From the NCBI GenBank assembly GCA_016191785.1, contig JACPVJ010000186.1, forward strand, positions 34,362 through 98,361: a stretch of DNA of 64,000 bases, written 5' to 3'. The stretch is from Myxococcales bacterium (lineage in GTDB: Bacteria; Myxococcota_A; Polyangia; Polyangiales; Polyangiaceae). A model generated the notes under the pieces. The model worked only from the letters and a program-made list of their open reading frames with translations, was not told the origin of the DNA and searched no databases. Within the stretch, counting starts at the first letter, position 1; every line of letters starts with the position of its first letter. A program made the position numbers and the translations under genes. Shown here in pieces: positions 50,380 through 63,612 of this stretch.

Positions 50380-52512
50380 ATGGCCGGTGAAACTCTCCAT
50401 CTGGAGCTTCGCGTAAAGCACCTCGACTGCGAGAACGAAGCAGCCAAGATCGAGGCTGGGCTTCGCGAGCACCGAGGAGTGGTCGAGGTTCGAACCTTCC
50501 CGAAATCCGGCAAGGTCCGGCTGACGTTCGACGGAGACGCGACTTCTCGACACGCGCTCGAAACTGCTCTGGCGGAGCTGGGCTTTCCGGCGGCGGGGGC
50601 CCGAGAGGAAGCTGCCCCGTCCTGGGCGAGCCCGAAGGTGCTCACCTCCCTCACCTCGGGGGTGCTCCTCGGCACCGGATGGGCCCTCTCGCATGCGCCC
50701 GTGCCGAGCTGGGCGCCGCTGCTGACGCAGGGCGCCGCGATCGTGATCGGCGGTTACTTCTTCGCCCGCGAGGCCATCGAGAAGCTGCTCGAGAAGAAGG
50801 TCGTGGGCATCGAGCTGCTGATGTCCATCGCGGCGGTCGGCGCGGCCGCGCTCGGCGAGCCCCTGGAGGCCGCCATGCTCGTCTTCCTCTACTCGATCAG
50901 CGAGGCCGCCGAGGGATTCACCGAGCAGAAGACGCGGGCCGCGGTGCGCGCGTTGATGAAGCTGGTGCCGAAGGTGGCGCTGGTGCGCCGGGAGGGCGTG
51001 GACGTGGAGGTCGCGGTCGAGAGCCTCGGCGTCGGGGACGTCTTCATCGTGCGCCCAGGCGAGTCGGTGGCGACGGACGGTGAGGTCGTGAGCGGAGAGA
51101 CCGCCGTGAACCAGGCTCCGGTGACCGGAGAGAGCGTGCTGGTGAAGAAGGGTGTCGGCGACGGAGTGTTCGCCGGGAGCATCAACGCCGACGGCGTGAT
51201 CGAGGTCCGCGCCAGCAAGACCTCGGAGGACAACACCGTCGCCAAGATCATCCACCTGGTGGAGGAGGCGCAGGAGAAGAAGGGCGAGAGCCAGCGCTTC
51301 ATCGAGCGCTTCGGCGCGCGCTATAGTCCTGCCGTGCTCGCGGCAGGCGTCTTGATCGCGGTGGGGCTGGTGCTCGCTTTCGGCTTCACGTGGACGGCTG
51401 CGCTCCATCGGGCGGTGGTGTTCATCGTGGCGGCGGCGCCGTGTGCGCTGGTGATCTCCGTGCCGATCACCCTCGTGGCTGCGCTCGGGACCGGCGCGCG
51501 CAACGGCGTGCTGATCAAGGGTGGCGTCATCCTGGAGCGCCTGGCCACGGTCCGGACCATTGCGCTCGACAAGACCGGCACCTTGACTCGCGGCGAGCCC
51601 GCTGTCACGGACTTCGTCGTGCTCCCCTCGAGCCCTCATACCGAGACCGAGGCTCTGTCCCGCATTGCCGCGATCGAGTCGCGCAGCGAGCATCCCGCGG
51701 CGCGAGCCATCGTGGAGCACGCACGCGCCCGCGGGGTCCCGATCGGAGAGGCGTCCGAGGTTCGGGCGGTGCCCGGCGCGGGCGTCGTGGCGAGCTTTGC
51801 CGGGGAAGAAATCCAGATCGGGCGCCTGGGCCTGTTCGAGAGCCTCGAAGACAACGTCGCAGGCGTCCGAGCGGAGGTCGAGCGCCTTGAAGCGGAAGGG
51901 AAGACCGTCATCGTCGCGGGGACGCGGTCGAGGATCTGGTGTGTAGTGGCGATGCAGGACGCCGTGCGCGCGGAGGCGCGGGAGGCCGTGGAGCTCTTGC
52001 ACGCCCGAGGGACGGAGCTCGTCGTCCTGTCGGGGGACCAGCGGCTCGCCGTGGAGCGCGTCGCCAAGGCGCTCGGGATCCGGCGCTTCCACGGGGCGTT
52101 GTCCCCCGAGGACAAACTCGCCCGGATCCGCGCGCTGGCTCTGCGAGCGCCGGTGGCGATGGTCGGAGACGGCGTGAACGACGCCCCGGCCCTCGCTGAG
52201 GCCACTGTGGGGGTCGCCATGGGAGCGGCCGGGACCGACGTCGCGCTGGAAACCGCCGACGTGGCCCTGATGGGCGACGATCTGCGGCGGCTGGCCTTCG
52301 CCCTCGCGCTCGCGCAGCGCACTCGGCAGGTCGTGCGGCAGAACCTCGTGCTCTCGGTGCTCGTGATCGGCACGCTGGCCACCGGTGCGCTCGCCGGCGC
52401 GTTCAGCCTGCCCGTGGCGGTTCTGGTCCACGAGCTCAGCGAGCTAGTGGTCATAGGCAGCGGTCTCAGACTGCTGCGCGCGCCAGCGTTGGAAGCGACA
52501 GGTGCAGCATGA
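50380..52512 (+). CDS. P1B-type heavy-metal ATPase with APC motif
   Basis: 710 residues. A degenerate heavy-metal-associated domain (VKHLDCENEAA, a single Cys at 17), eight membrane helices, actuator TGES, phosphorylation site ALDKTGTLT, SEHPAARAIV and MVGDGVNDAPAL. The transmembrane metal motif in helix 6 is AAPCALVIS (about 353), APC in place of CPC or SPC. ZntA/CadA pumps carry CPC. Context (CadC repressor, CzcBA) suggests Zn/Cd/Pb, but the altered motif leaves specificity open. Part of the czc operon; its stop overlaps the next gene by 4 nt. Confidence 0.9.
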   Translation: MAGETLHLELRVKHLDCENEAAKIEAGLREHRGVVEVRTFPKSGKVRLTFDGDATSRHALETALAELGFPAAGAREEAAPSWASPKVLTSLTSGVLLGTGWALSHAPVPSWAPLLTQGAAIVIGGYFFAREAIEKLLEKKVVGIELLMSIAAVGAAALGEPLEAAMLVFLYSISEAAEGFTEQKTRAAVRALMKLVPKVALVRREGVDVEVAVESLGVGDVFIVRPGESVATDGEVVSGETAVNQAPVTGESVLVKKGVGDGVFAGSINADGVIEVRASKTSEDNTVAKIIHLVEEAQEKKGESQRFIERFGARYSPAVLAAGVLIAVGLVLAFGFTWTAALHRAVVFIVAAAPCALVISVPITLVAALGTGARNGVLIKGGVILERLATVRTIALDKTGTLTRGEPAVTDFVVLPSSPHTETEALSRIAAIESRSEHPAARAIVEHARARGVPIGEASEVRAVPGAGVVASFAGEEIQIGRLGLFESLEDNVAGVRAEVERLEAEGKTVIVAGTRSRIWCVVAMQDAVRAEAREAVELLHARGTELVVLSGDQRLAVERVAKALGIRRFHGALSPEDKLARIRALALRAPVAMVGDGVNDAPALAEATVGVAMGAAGTDVALETADVALMGDDLRRLAFALALAQRTRQVVRQNLVLSVLVIGTLATGALAGAFSLPVAVLVHELSELVVIGSGLRLLRAPALEATGAA

Positions 52513-53114
52513 GCCGGCGAAGCGGCGCGCCGCTACCGGTCGCGGTGATGCTGCTCCTTTCGCTGACGGCATGCGGCGAAAATCCAGTGAAGGCTGCGTC
52601 CGAACCGGACGCGGCGCCGCTGCCGCCCCAGGCGGTCGTCTTGCTGCCGGGGTTCTTCACCTACGAAGGAGAGCCGCTCCAGCTCCTCGAGGACGGCGAT
52701 CCCGTTCCAGTCCGGCTCGCCGCGCAGGGCGGCTACGCGATGTTCGCCGGGGCACGCATTCTGGATCTCGAGCCGTCTCCCGTTCGCATGGGCGCCGCGT
52801 TGATCGACCCGACGACGGACGAGACCTTGGTGAGCGACACGCGCACCATCGAAACGCTCGCGGTCCCCGCCGGCATCGAGCCAGATCCGCAGAGCAACGC
52901 GAATTTCCTCCACCTGGTGGCGTGCCCGAACTACGGAACACGCATGGTCCACGGGCTCGACTGGACGCTGAAGATCTGGATGGATGACCCCCGGTACGAG
53001 GGCTCCGTCACCGTCAGGGTCGTCCCCAAGTGCAACCCCGGCTCGAGGTTCCTGAAATGCCTCTGCGAGTGCGAGCCGGGGTATTACTTCGCAAAATGTG
53101 GCGCGGCGCATTGA
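52509..53114 (+). CDS. Lipoprotein with C-terminal CxCxC knot (twin of 43506)
   Basis: 201 residues; ATG 52509 overlaps the ATPase stop. Lipobox (SLTAC), a beta-rich body (LLPGFFTYEGEPLQLLEDG; QGGYAMFAGARI) and a C-terminal CLCECEPGYYFAKC. It is homologous to the lipoprotein at 43506. Last gene of the plus-strand metal operon, convergent with the P1B-4 ATPase. No named family. The pair brackets the operon and may act at the outer membrane. Confidence 0.7.
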   Translation: MSRRSGAPLPVAVMLLLSLTACGENPVKAASEPDAAPLPPQAVVLLPGFFTYEGEPLQLLEDGDPVPVRLAAQGGYAMFAGARILDLEPSPVRMGAALIDPTTDETLVSDTRTIETLAVPAGIEPDPQSNANFLHLVACPNYGTRMVHGLDWTLKIWMDDPRYEGSVTVRVVPKCNPGSRFLKCLCECEPGYYFAKCGAAH

Positions 53115-53148
53115 GCCTCTGCTAGCTCCAGTGCTCGGTCAACGCCCG

Positions 53149-55568
53149 TCAAGGGGCCTCGTACGCGAGTAGTCTGAGCGCGTTCGCCACGACGAAGAGC
53201 GTGCTGCCTTCGTGGACGATCACCGCCTCCGAGATGCGGACCCATCCCAAGATCGCGGCCAGCATCAGCAGCGCGCTCACGCCCAGAGAAATGATCAGGT
53301 TCTGGCGCACGACACCGGTCGCTTGCCGCGCGAGCCCGACCCCGAACGGCAGCCGCGCCAAGCTGTCGCTCATCAAGACGATGTCGGCGGTCTCGAGGGC
53401 GACGTCGCTGCCGGCTCCGCCCATCGCGATGCCGACGGACGCGGAGGCGAGCGCCGGCGCATCGTTGACGCCGTCGCCGACCATGGCGACGCCTCCGCTC
53501 CGCGCCAGTGCTCGGATTGCCTCGACCTTGCCTTCGGGCATCAGCGGTGCTCGGACCTCGGTGATGCCGACCTCAGCAGCAATGGCTTTCGCTACGCGCT
53601 CGTTGTCGCCCGAGAGCATCACAGTCTTGTCGATGCCCATTTGGCGCAGCGAGGCTATGGTGGCTCTGGCGTCGTGCCGCAGTGTGTCGGCCACTCCGAT
53701 GACTCCGAGGAAGCGCTCGCGCCTCCGCACGATCATGGTCGTCTGCCCTTGCTTCTGGAGCTCGTCGACTGCGGTCGTCACGGCATCGCCGAGCGCGACG
53801 TCGAATAGCGCCGCGTTCCCGATCTCCACGAGGTCGCCGCCGACCTGTGCTCGCAGGCCCTTGCCGTGGATGGCCTTCATGTCGGACGCGGCTTCGGGCT
53901 CGATGCCACGCTCGCGAGCGCCCTCGACGATGGCCCTGGCGAGCGGGTGGACCGAGAGCGCCTCGGCGCCGGCGCAGGCGGCGAGCAGCGAGGCCGCGTC
54001 GCTGCCGTCCAGCGGGCGCACGCTCACGAGCTTCGGCTTGCCTTCGGTGAGCGTGCCCGTCTTGTCGAACGCGATCGCTGCGACCCTCCCAAGCGCCTCG
54101 AGGTGCGCGCCGCCTTTGATCAGAACGCCGCTCCGCGCCGCTCGGGCCACCGCTGACAGGACGGCCGCCGGCGTGGCGATGGCAAGCGCGCAAGGCGACG
54201 CCGCGACCAACAACGACATCGCCGCGAGCATGCCGTCCTTCGGGCTCGCGCCCTGAGCGAAAATGCGTAAGAGCGCGAGCGCCGGCGCGAGCAAGAGGAC
54301 GAACGGCACGAAGCGCCGCTCGAGCTGCTGCGTGAACCTCTGCGTCGGGCTCTTCTGGGCCTCGGCCTCCGACACCATCTGCACGACCCGCGACAGGGCA
54401 GACTCGCCGGAGAGCTTGGTCACCTCGACCTCCAGGGCCGCCCGTGTGTTGATCGTGCCGGCGAAGACCTGATCGCCCGGGCCTTTTTCGACGGGGACGG
54501 ATTCACCGGTGATTGCCGCCTGATCGAGGGCGGAGCGGCCGTCGCGAATCACACCGTCCAGCGGGACGCGGTCGCCGGGACGCACCACGACGACCTCACC
54601 CCGCGCGACGTCGGCGACGGGCACTTCGGTGAGCTTCCCGTCACGCTCGACGCGAGCTGCCTCGGGCCGCAGTTTCCCGAGCGCCTCGATGGCGTTGCGC
54701 GCACGTTCCATCGCGCGGTGCTCCAGCGCGTGCCCCAACGAGAACAAGAAGAGCAGCAGCGCGCCTTCCAAGAACGCCCCGAGTCCGGCCGCCCCGATGG
54801 CGGCGACCACCATCAACGTCTCGATGTCGAACCGCAGCTGCCGAACGGAATTGAAGGCATCCCGAACGGAAAACATGCCGCCGGCCAGCATCGCGAGAAC
54901 GTACGCAGCGGTCGGCGCCCACGCCGGGCCGAACGCCAGTCTTTCCGCCGCGTACCCCGCCGCGAGCAACCCGCCTGCGCAGATTGCGAGCGGAAGCTCC
55001 GCCGCGCCGCCACCATGTGCTTGTCCGTCACAGCCGCCACCGACGTGTACTGCTTCGAGCACGAACCCCAGAGCTCGCGCACGAGCCTCGAAATCGCGCG
55101 GCTTCGCGCTCCGCTTGTCGTAGTCCACGACGAGCCGTTCCGTCGAGTACGCGACGCTGGCTTTGATGACACCCGGTGACCGGCCGATCGCGTGCTCGAG
55201 CGCCGGGGCACATGCAGCACAATCCATCCCGCGGACCGTGTAGGCCTGGTGCATGTACCGCTCACGGACCTCCGCACCCGACCTGCGCGCGATGGAAACC
55301 ACTTGCTCGAGCGAGACCCGCCCGGGGTCGTAATGGATACACGCCTCCACGGTGCCGCCGTCCTCGCGCAGATGGACACCGGAGATCCCGCGCTTCACCT
55401 CGAGCTCCTTCCCGAGCTCGGCGAACCGGACATCGACCTCCCCCTCGGGGAGCAGCAGGATCAGATCGAGCTGGGCCGCCGTTCCCCCCGTCTCGGCGGG
55501 CTTGGTGCGTGCCGGCCTGTCGTCCGCCACCACGCCACCAGCGTGGTCGTGCTTTCTGCCGTGGTCGC

Positions 55569-55572
<4 letters not shown>
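53149..55572 (-). CDS. P1B-4-type metal ATPase (SPC motif)
   Basis: 807 residues. A His-rich N-terminus, two heavy-metal-associated folds (the second with GMDCAAC), TGES, AFDKTGTLT, SVHPLARAIV and GDGVNDAPAL. The helix 6 motif is SPC (about 460) and the last helix has HEGSTLFVVANALRLL, the P1B-4 signature of CoaT/CzcP-like Co/Zn/Cd/Ni pumps. Last gene of the second czc operon; the ATG overlaps the RND stop by 4 nt. Expected to export divalent metal from cytoplasm to periplasm, where the RND pump can take over. Confidence 0.92.
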
Positions 55573-58696
<3,124 letters not shown>

Positions 58697-58697
<1 letters not shown>

Positions 58698-59854
58698 CAG
58701 TGCGCGTGCCCTTCACCGAGCTCGCCCGCGAGCAGCGCGGACTTGAGCGTGAAGGCTCCCTCCGCGACGATCTTCTGGCCCGGCTCGAGGCCCTGGAGGA
58801 TCTCGATCAGGTCGCGCGCCTGCGCCCCGATGACCACCGGTACCGCGCGGAAGTCGCCCGCGTCTTCCTCGGGCACGAAGACCACGGACTTGCCCTCGAG
58901 CTCCTGCACCGCGTTGTGAGGAACGACCAAGCTCGGTGCGCCTGCGTCGGGGCTCCCGACCGCGAGCGTGCCGAAGAGCCCGGGCTTGAGCAGGCGCTCA
59001 GGGTTCGGCAGCTTGAGGCGTATGTCGGCCGAACGGGTGGCTTCGTCGAGCACGGGGGAGACGAAGTCGATCGTGCCCTGCCAGGAGCGGTGGGAGTACG
59101 CGCCCAGGCGTACGGTCGCGGAGACGCCCTCCCGCACTGCCCCAACATCCTTCTCGTACACCCGACCGACTACCCATACCGCCGCGATGTCGGCCACCAC
59201 GAACAACGGCCGGTCGCTCGATGCCACCTCGCCGGGGGTCGCGTGTCGCTCGATCACTGTGCCCTTGATCGGACTCGTCACCCGACCGCCGCCCGCTCCG
59301 CCATAAACTCGCGCGCGTGACTGGGCCGCTCGAAGCGCCGCTCGCGCCTGGCTGAGCTCGCCCTCGGCCTCCACCAGGGAGCGCTGGGCGCCGACCCCTG
59401 CGTCCGCGAGCTGGCGCTGGCGTGCGATGCGATCTTCGCTGACCTTGACGGAAGCGCGCGCCTTCTCGATGTCCGCGCTCGCCTCGCCCAGCTCCACGCT
59501 GCGGAGCTGCGCGAGCAGCTGTCCCTTCTCCACGTCGTCGCCGAGCTTCGCGTGGACAGAGGCCACCTGGCTCTGCACGATCGGCGTGATGTGTGCGGTC
59601 CGATCGGGGTCGAGGCGCACTTCGGCCGGAACCACCAGCGCACCACTCAGTGGCTGGACGATCGCCTCGCCGACACGGATGTTGCTGCGCGCCAGGGCGG
59701 CGGCGGAGAGGTGGACGACTCCCGGCTTCTCTGCTTCGTGCTTCGCCTCCGCGTCGCCCTTTCCGTGCGTTTCGTGCGCTTCTTGGCGGGCCTCGCGACA
59801 GGCCGAGAGCGCCACTAGCGCGACCAGTCCCGAAGCGGCGAGTCTGGTCTTCAT
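58697..59854 (-). CDS. czcB: CzcB-type adaptor (second czc system)
   Basis: 385 residues; ATG 59854 after GGAGGAG, overlapping the OMP stop by 4 nt. Lipobox (VALSAC), a His-containing segment (EAHETHGKGDAEAKHEAE), the barrel-sandwich hybrid (VASVHAKLGDDVEKGQLLAQL), hairpin and beta-barrel, ending in GEGHAH. No CxEH-CxxC repeats, unlike the first CzcB. Periplasmic link between pump and outer-membrane channel. Confidence 0.91.
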
Positions 59855-61167
59855 TTGCGCTCCTCCTGCGGAGTGGCGTGGTCTTCGTGGTGGTCTTCGA
59901 GCTCCGTCCCGACGGCCTCGTCGAGCGCGCCGCGCGCCCGGAAGTACTCTTCCCGAGCGTCGAGAGCGGTGCGTTCGGAGCGCAGAAAACGCTCGCGCGC
60001 GACGAGAACCTCGGTCGCGTCGATCTCCCCGAGCTCGAAGGCTTTTTCGACCAGCGACAGGTTCTTTTCCAGCCCCGGGAGGACTTTTTGGGTGTAGACG
60101 CGCACGCGCGCCGCGCTTGCGTTGACGGCGTCGGCCGCCTTTCGGACCCGCAACTCGATGGTGCGCCGATGCGCGCCCAGCTCGGCGAGCGCGACGTCGA
60201 GCTCGCCCTGGGCTCGCAGGCGCTCGGTACGATTTGCCTGCCACACGGGGATGGGAACGGTGACGGTGCCGCGCCAGAGGGTCGCGGCAGAGCCTCCGGG
60301 CTCGGACTCGCGAGCGTACGCGAGGCCGAGCCTCGGATTCGGCCACGGCTCACGCCGAGCGGCCGCCAAGACCGCGCGCGCCCGGTCGACCACTGCGGTG
60401 CGCGCGCGCAAGAGTGGATCCTGGCTGCGGGCGAGCTGCACGAGCCGGGCGACGGACGGGGCATCGCGCGGCACCCCCAACTCCCCAGCGGGTTGGAGGT
60501 CTCGCTCCGCGGGCCACCCGGACACCTGCTTCAGCTCGAGCACGGCAGCGCGCTCGGCCTGCGCCGCGGCGATCCGCGCCTGGCGTGCCTCGGCGAGATC
60601 CGACTCCGCGAGCGGCACCGGAAGCGGGGAGGTCTCGCCCGCGGCCAGCTTACGCTCGGCGACCTGCACGAAGTGCTCCGCAAACTTGACGAACCGGTCT
60701 GCCGACCGGACCTTTGCGCGTGCGACGAGCGCGTCGTGAAAGGAGCCATGAACCTCGCGGCGGACACGCCAGCGCGACTGTTCCACGCTCGCGCCGGCCA
60801 AGTCCATGGTCGCGCGCGCCGCGCGCCGGCGCGCGGCGCGCTCGCCAAACACCTCGATTTCCTGCTCCACCGAGACCTCGTAGTCGATGCCCGAGCCCGC
60901 GCCGGTCGTGCGCCGGCCGAAGCTGGCGCCGAGGGTTGGATCGGAGGGAAACAGCGGCTCCGCCGCGGCGATCTCCGCCCTTCCGCGTGAGAGCCCGGCG
61001 CGTGCGATCGCGAGCTCCGGCGCGTTCTTGTCCGCCCAACGCAGGATCTCCGCGAGCGATGCTCGAGACGAGCTGGGTGGGCGCAGAGGTGCACTTTGAG
61101 CAATGGTTGGGGGCGCGCGGAGCAGGATCGCCAGCGCGATCGCTCCCAGACCTGATCGGGAAAACAC
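59851..61167 (-). CDS. czcC: CzcC-type outer-membrane efflux channel
   Basis: About 438 residues. GTG 61167 is used because AGGAGG stands 8 nt upstream and a signal peptide (AIALAILLRAPPTIAQ) begins there. OEP repeats are visible (APELAIARAGLSRGRAEIAAA; FELGEIDATEVLVARERFL). It is the only TolC-like gene beside the czc genes and may serve both RND pumps. It ends in DHHEDHATPQ, a possible metal-binding tail. Confidence 0.88.
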   Translation of the reverse strand: MFSRSGLGAIALAILLRAPPTIAQSAPLRPPSSSRASLAEILRWADKNAPELAIARAGLSRGRAEIAAAEPLFPSDPTLGASFGRRTTGAGSGIDYEVSVEQEIEVFGERAARRRAARATMDLAGASVEQSRWRVRREVHGSFHDALVARAKVRSADRFVKFAEHFVQVAERKLAAGETSPLPVPLAESDLAEARQARIAAAQAERAAVLELKQVSGWPAERDLQPAGELGVPRDAPSVARLVQLARSQDPLLRARTAVVDRARAVLAAARREPWPNPRLGLAYARESEPGGSAATLWRGTVTVPIPVWQANRTERLRAQGELDVALAELGAHRRTIELRVRKAADAVNASAARVRVYTQKVLPGLEKNLSLVEKAFELGEIDATEVLVARERFLRSERTALDAREEYFRARGALDEAVGTELEDHHEDHATPQEERK

Positions 61168-61273
61168 GACGGAATCCTCCTGAGGTGACGACTGCAACGG
61201 GCAGCGCAGGCGCCACAGCGCGCGCCGTGAAGGCTCGCGGAGGCGCAATGCACCGATGTGGACGACAGCAGTC

Positions 61274-61615
61274 TCAGGAGGTCGGCGGACGGAAGATGGC
61301 CTGCCGCACGCCACAGCACGCGATTCGATCGGGAGAACCGGTCAGGAGTAAAGTCGCGTCGCCCGGGTGTCGGGGCTCGGACAACGTCCAGCCCTGGACC
61401 GCGACCGTTGGGGCATGGCACGGGCAGACATGCGTACCGCCGCCGCAACCGTGCTCGATGTCGATGGGACCACCGTCGCAATGTAAATCGGCGGTGGCGC
61501 GCGCCGAGTGCCCCTCGGCAACGGAGTGCGCGAAGCTTTCGACAACCTCGCTCGCGCCCGGGCGGGCGAGCAGGGCGAGCAGGGCGATGAGGAAGGCGAG
61601 TAGGCGGTGCTTCAC
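61274..61615 (-). CDS. Small secreted Cys/His-rich protein at the head of an RND operon
   Basis: About 113 residues, GTG 61615; signal peptide (LLAFLIALLALLARPGASE), then ESFAHSVAEGHSA, Cys/Gly/His stretches (DLHCDGG; HGCGGGTHVCPCH) and a C-terminal CCGVRQAIFRPP. The third gene of this type in the window, again first in a metal RND operon, 106 bp before the OMP gene. CzcI-like by size and place. The upstream 120 bp hold an AATATT-centred palindrome near 61705 but no recognisable dyad of the sigma54 set. Confidence 0.62.
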   Translation of the reverse strand: MKHRLLAFLIALLALLARPGASEVVESFAHSVAEGHSARATADLHCDGGPIDIEHGCGGGTHVCPCHAPTVAVQGWTLSEPRHPGDATLLLTGSPDRIACCGVRQAIFRPPTS

Positions 61616-61740
61616 GAAGACCGTTTCTTGACTTCTATCATCTCGACCCCCGGCGGTCCAACGGAGGCCGAGCATTTCCTGAGCAAACCAGGCTCTCGAC
61701 ACAATATTCCCAAGATGACAGCGCCCCTACCTTCGCGCTG

Positions 61741-62527
61741 ACACTCCGAGACGTCATCGGCTCGGAGTCGGTGCTTCGCCAGCGCCTTGCCGACCGCCGC
61801 GGCGAGCTAAAGGAACGCCGGGGGGACCTCGACGGCCGGATCGCCCGGTGGTGCGAGGCCTTCGAACAGGGCGGCGATCTCGCGGCGCTCGGCGTTGACC
61901 GCCTCCGCTCCCTCCGAGAGGAGCGAGAGGACGTCGAGCGCCAGCTCGCCGCCACAGCCGTGGAGGTGCCCGCCCCGCTGCCTCCCCACCTGTTCAAGCC
62001 GGAGGTGGTCGGGCGCTTTCGGAAACGGCTTCAGGCGACCCTGAGCGACCCTGACACAGGCGTGGTTCGCGAGTACCTCCGGCGCCTCGTGGACCGCATC
62101 GTGATCAGCGACGGTTGACGTGGTGGTCGAGGGTAAGGCCTCGGCCGCTGCTGCGCTGATGGCCGAATCCCGCGGTGTCCCGCCGGTCTCAACCACCACG
62201 ACGAAAGTTCGTACACACGTCGTAGGTTGGCGCCCCAACCCCGACACAAGTACGAACTTTTGGAGTCGGTTTCGGGTCGACGGGACCCGAAGGCGGGCAA
62301 GGCCGAGGACGGCGCCGACGGAGCCGCAGCGGATCGTCCGGCTGCTGGCGCAGGCCGAGGGGTGGCAGAGGCTGCTCGGCGCGGGTGGGGTCCTCTCGCG
62401 GGCCGGGATCGCGCGCACGGCGGCGTTGTCGGCGGTGCGGGCGACGCAGATTCTAGCGCGGCTGAAGCTCGACACGGCGGTGCAGGAGTGGATTCACCAC
62501 CGCGCTGCACCCGCATGCGTGCAGTAG
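61741..62527 (+). pseudogene. Truncated, frameshifted large serine recombinase
   Basis: The frame up to 62118 encodes the coiled-coil and C-terminal part of a large serine recombinase (ERREDVERQL-like helices; SDPDTGVVREYLRRLVDRIVI). The N-terminal catalytic resolvase domain is missing. After a frameshift near 62115 the second frame (62120-62527) continues with the usual tail: RIVRLLAQAEGWQRLLGAGG and a helix-turn-helix (SRAGIARTAALSAVRATQIL). It is a dead integration enzyme at the right edge of the metal cluster, consistent with arrival by a mobile element. Confidence 0.7.
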
Positions 62528-62601
62528 TCCCAAGGCAACGTGCGTGTGGAAAGTCGAAACGGTTCCGCTTTCGAAATTCGCTGGGTACCTCCAGGCTCAG
62601 G

Positions 62602-62708
62602 GTCGGGAGCCTTGCCATCCTGCGTGCCAGGCGCACGTCTGGTCCTCGACGCCTACGACGGTCGGGCTCCACGTCGGGAGCCTTGCCATCCTGCGTGCCA
62701 GGCGCACG
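62602..62708. repeat. 36-bp direct repeat, two copies 71 bp apart
   Basis: Identical 36-bp segments at 62602-62637 and 62673-62708, each beginning GTCGGGAGCCTTGCCATCC. The 71-bp step is not a multiple of three, so the copies do not share a reading frame. Confidence 0.85.
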
Positions 62709-63429
62709 ACGCGGATGAGCAGGACAACTCGCGGAGAAGGCCCCTACCCTGGTGCCAATTGGCCCACCAAGGTCTGCGAAGAGCCCGGTTTCCGGGCCGC
62801 GGCGTGGACGACACTCCTGGCAACGGCTCGCCGTTTTCGAGCGCTCCGCCGGTGGCGGCGCGGTACGGAGTGCACGGGTTGCTCCCTAAGTGCTTGAATG
62901 CGCTGCTCAAACGGCCCAGCCGCGTAGCGCTCGGTACGGGCAGCCACTGCGCCACTTCAGCAACCGTCACGGGCAGCGTACGGGGAGCCCACGGGCTTCT
63001 AGCGGCGCGAAGCGAAGGTCGTGGTTTCTGAATTCACCAGGCCGGCCAGGGCGATTACATCCAGGATTTCCATGTGGTTGGTGTCCGCGCGATCCCCGCA
63101 AGCGGGCGGAGTCAGGGCCATCGCGGGCAGTCGCCCTGACACGCCGGCGCGGCGCGTGGTTCCCGGCCGACTCGCCTGGCACTACGTCATCGGTCAGGTT
63201 CGCGGCCGGCCCAACAGTCCCGCCGGCTCCGCCTAGCTCCAGCATCGACTTGACGCTGCTGTCGACGACCACAAGGCCCCAGCAAGGAGCCTTCGAATGG
63301 GAGCGGGCAATGAACGGCTTTGAGCTATGTCCACCCGACGGCAACCACCTCGTCGAACGGCACCCAGACCTCCGCAACTCCTTGAATTTGCTCGGCAGGA
63401 AAGTCGAGTTGCAGGCCCGCGCAACCCGG

Positions 63430-63460
63430 AAGGCCCTGAATTTTCAGGGCCTTTGTTTTT
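63430..63460 (+). terminator. Strong intrinsic terminator
   Basis: An 11-bp perfect stem (AAGGCCCTGAA / TTCAGGGCCTT) with a 2-nt centre is followed by TGTTTTT. It would stop plus-strand transcripts. No intact gene precedes it, so it may be a remnant of a lost tRNA or integrase end. Confidence 0.85.
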
Positions 63461-63612
63461 CGACCTCGCTTTGAACCTGCGACACGAGACGACAGCGTCC
63501 GAGCCCTCGACGTCGGGAACTTCGGCGTGCCGTCCGAGAGTATGCAGTCGCTCGTCGAGTGTCGCCCGACACACGATGCATGCGTATGGCCCGAGGCGCG
63601 TCCATTGCGCGT

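Larger units (their letters stand above)
62528..63612. other. About 1.1 kb without a confident gene
   Basis: Holds a 36-bp direct repeat (62602, 62673), scattered decayed frames and a strong terminator hairpin (63430-63460). One minus-strand frame near 62967-62940 starts TVAEVAQWLPVPSAT, like a helix-turn-helix excisionase start, but soon diverges. No intact coding sequence is supported. Confidence 0.5.

Noticed and set aside
47600..52431. Very long minus-strand frames opposite the CzcA pump and P1B ATPase
   Set aside because: Translations are low-complexity Arg/His/Asp mixtures; the plus strand encodes complete, well-conserved transporters.
62653..62970. Minus-strand frame beginning like an excisionase helix-turn-helix
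   Set aside because: Only the first ~15 residues resemble an excisionase; the rest has no recognisable content.
62890..63474. Possible tRNA or integrase end before the terminator
   Set aside because: No cloverleaf or T-loop sequence could be formed, and the frame shows no catalytic integrase motifs.
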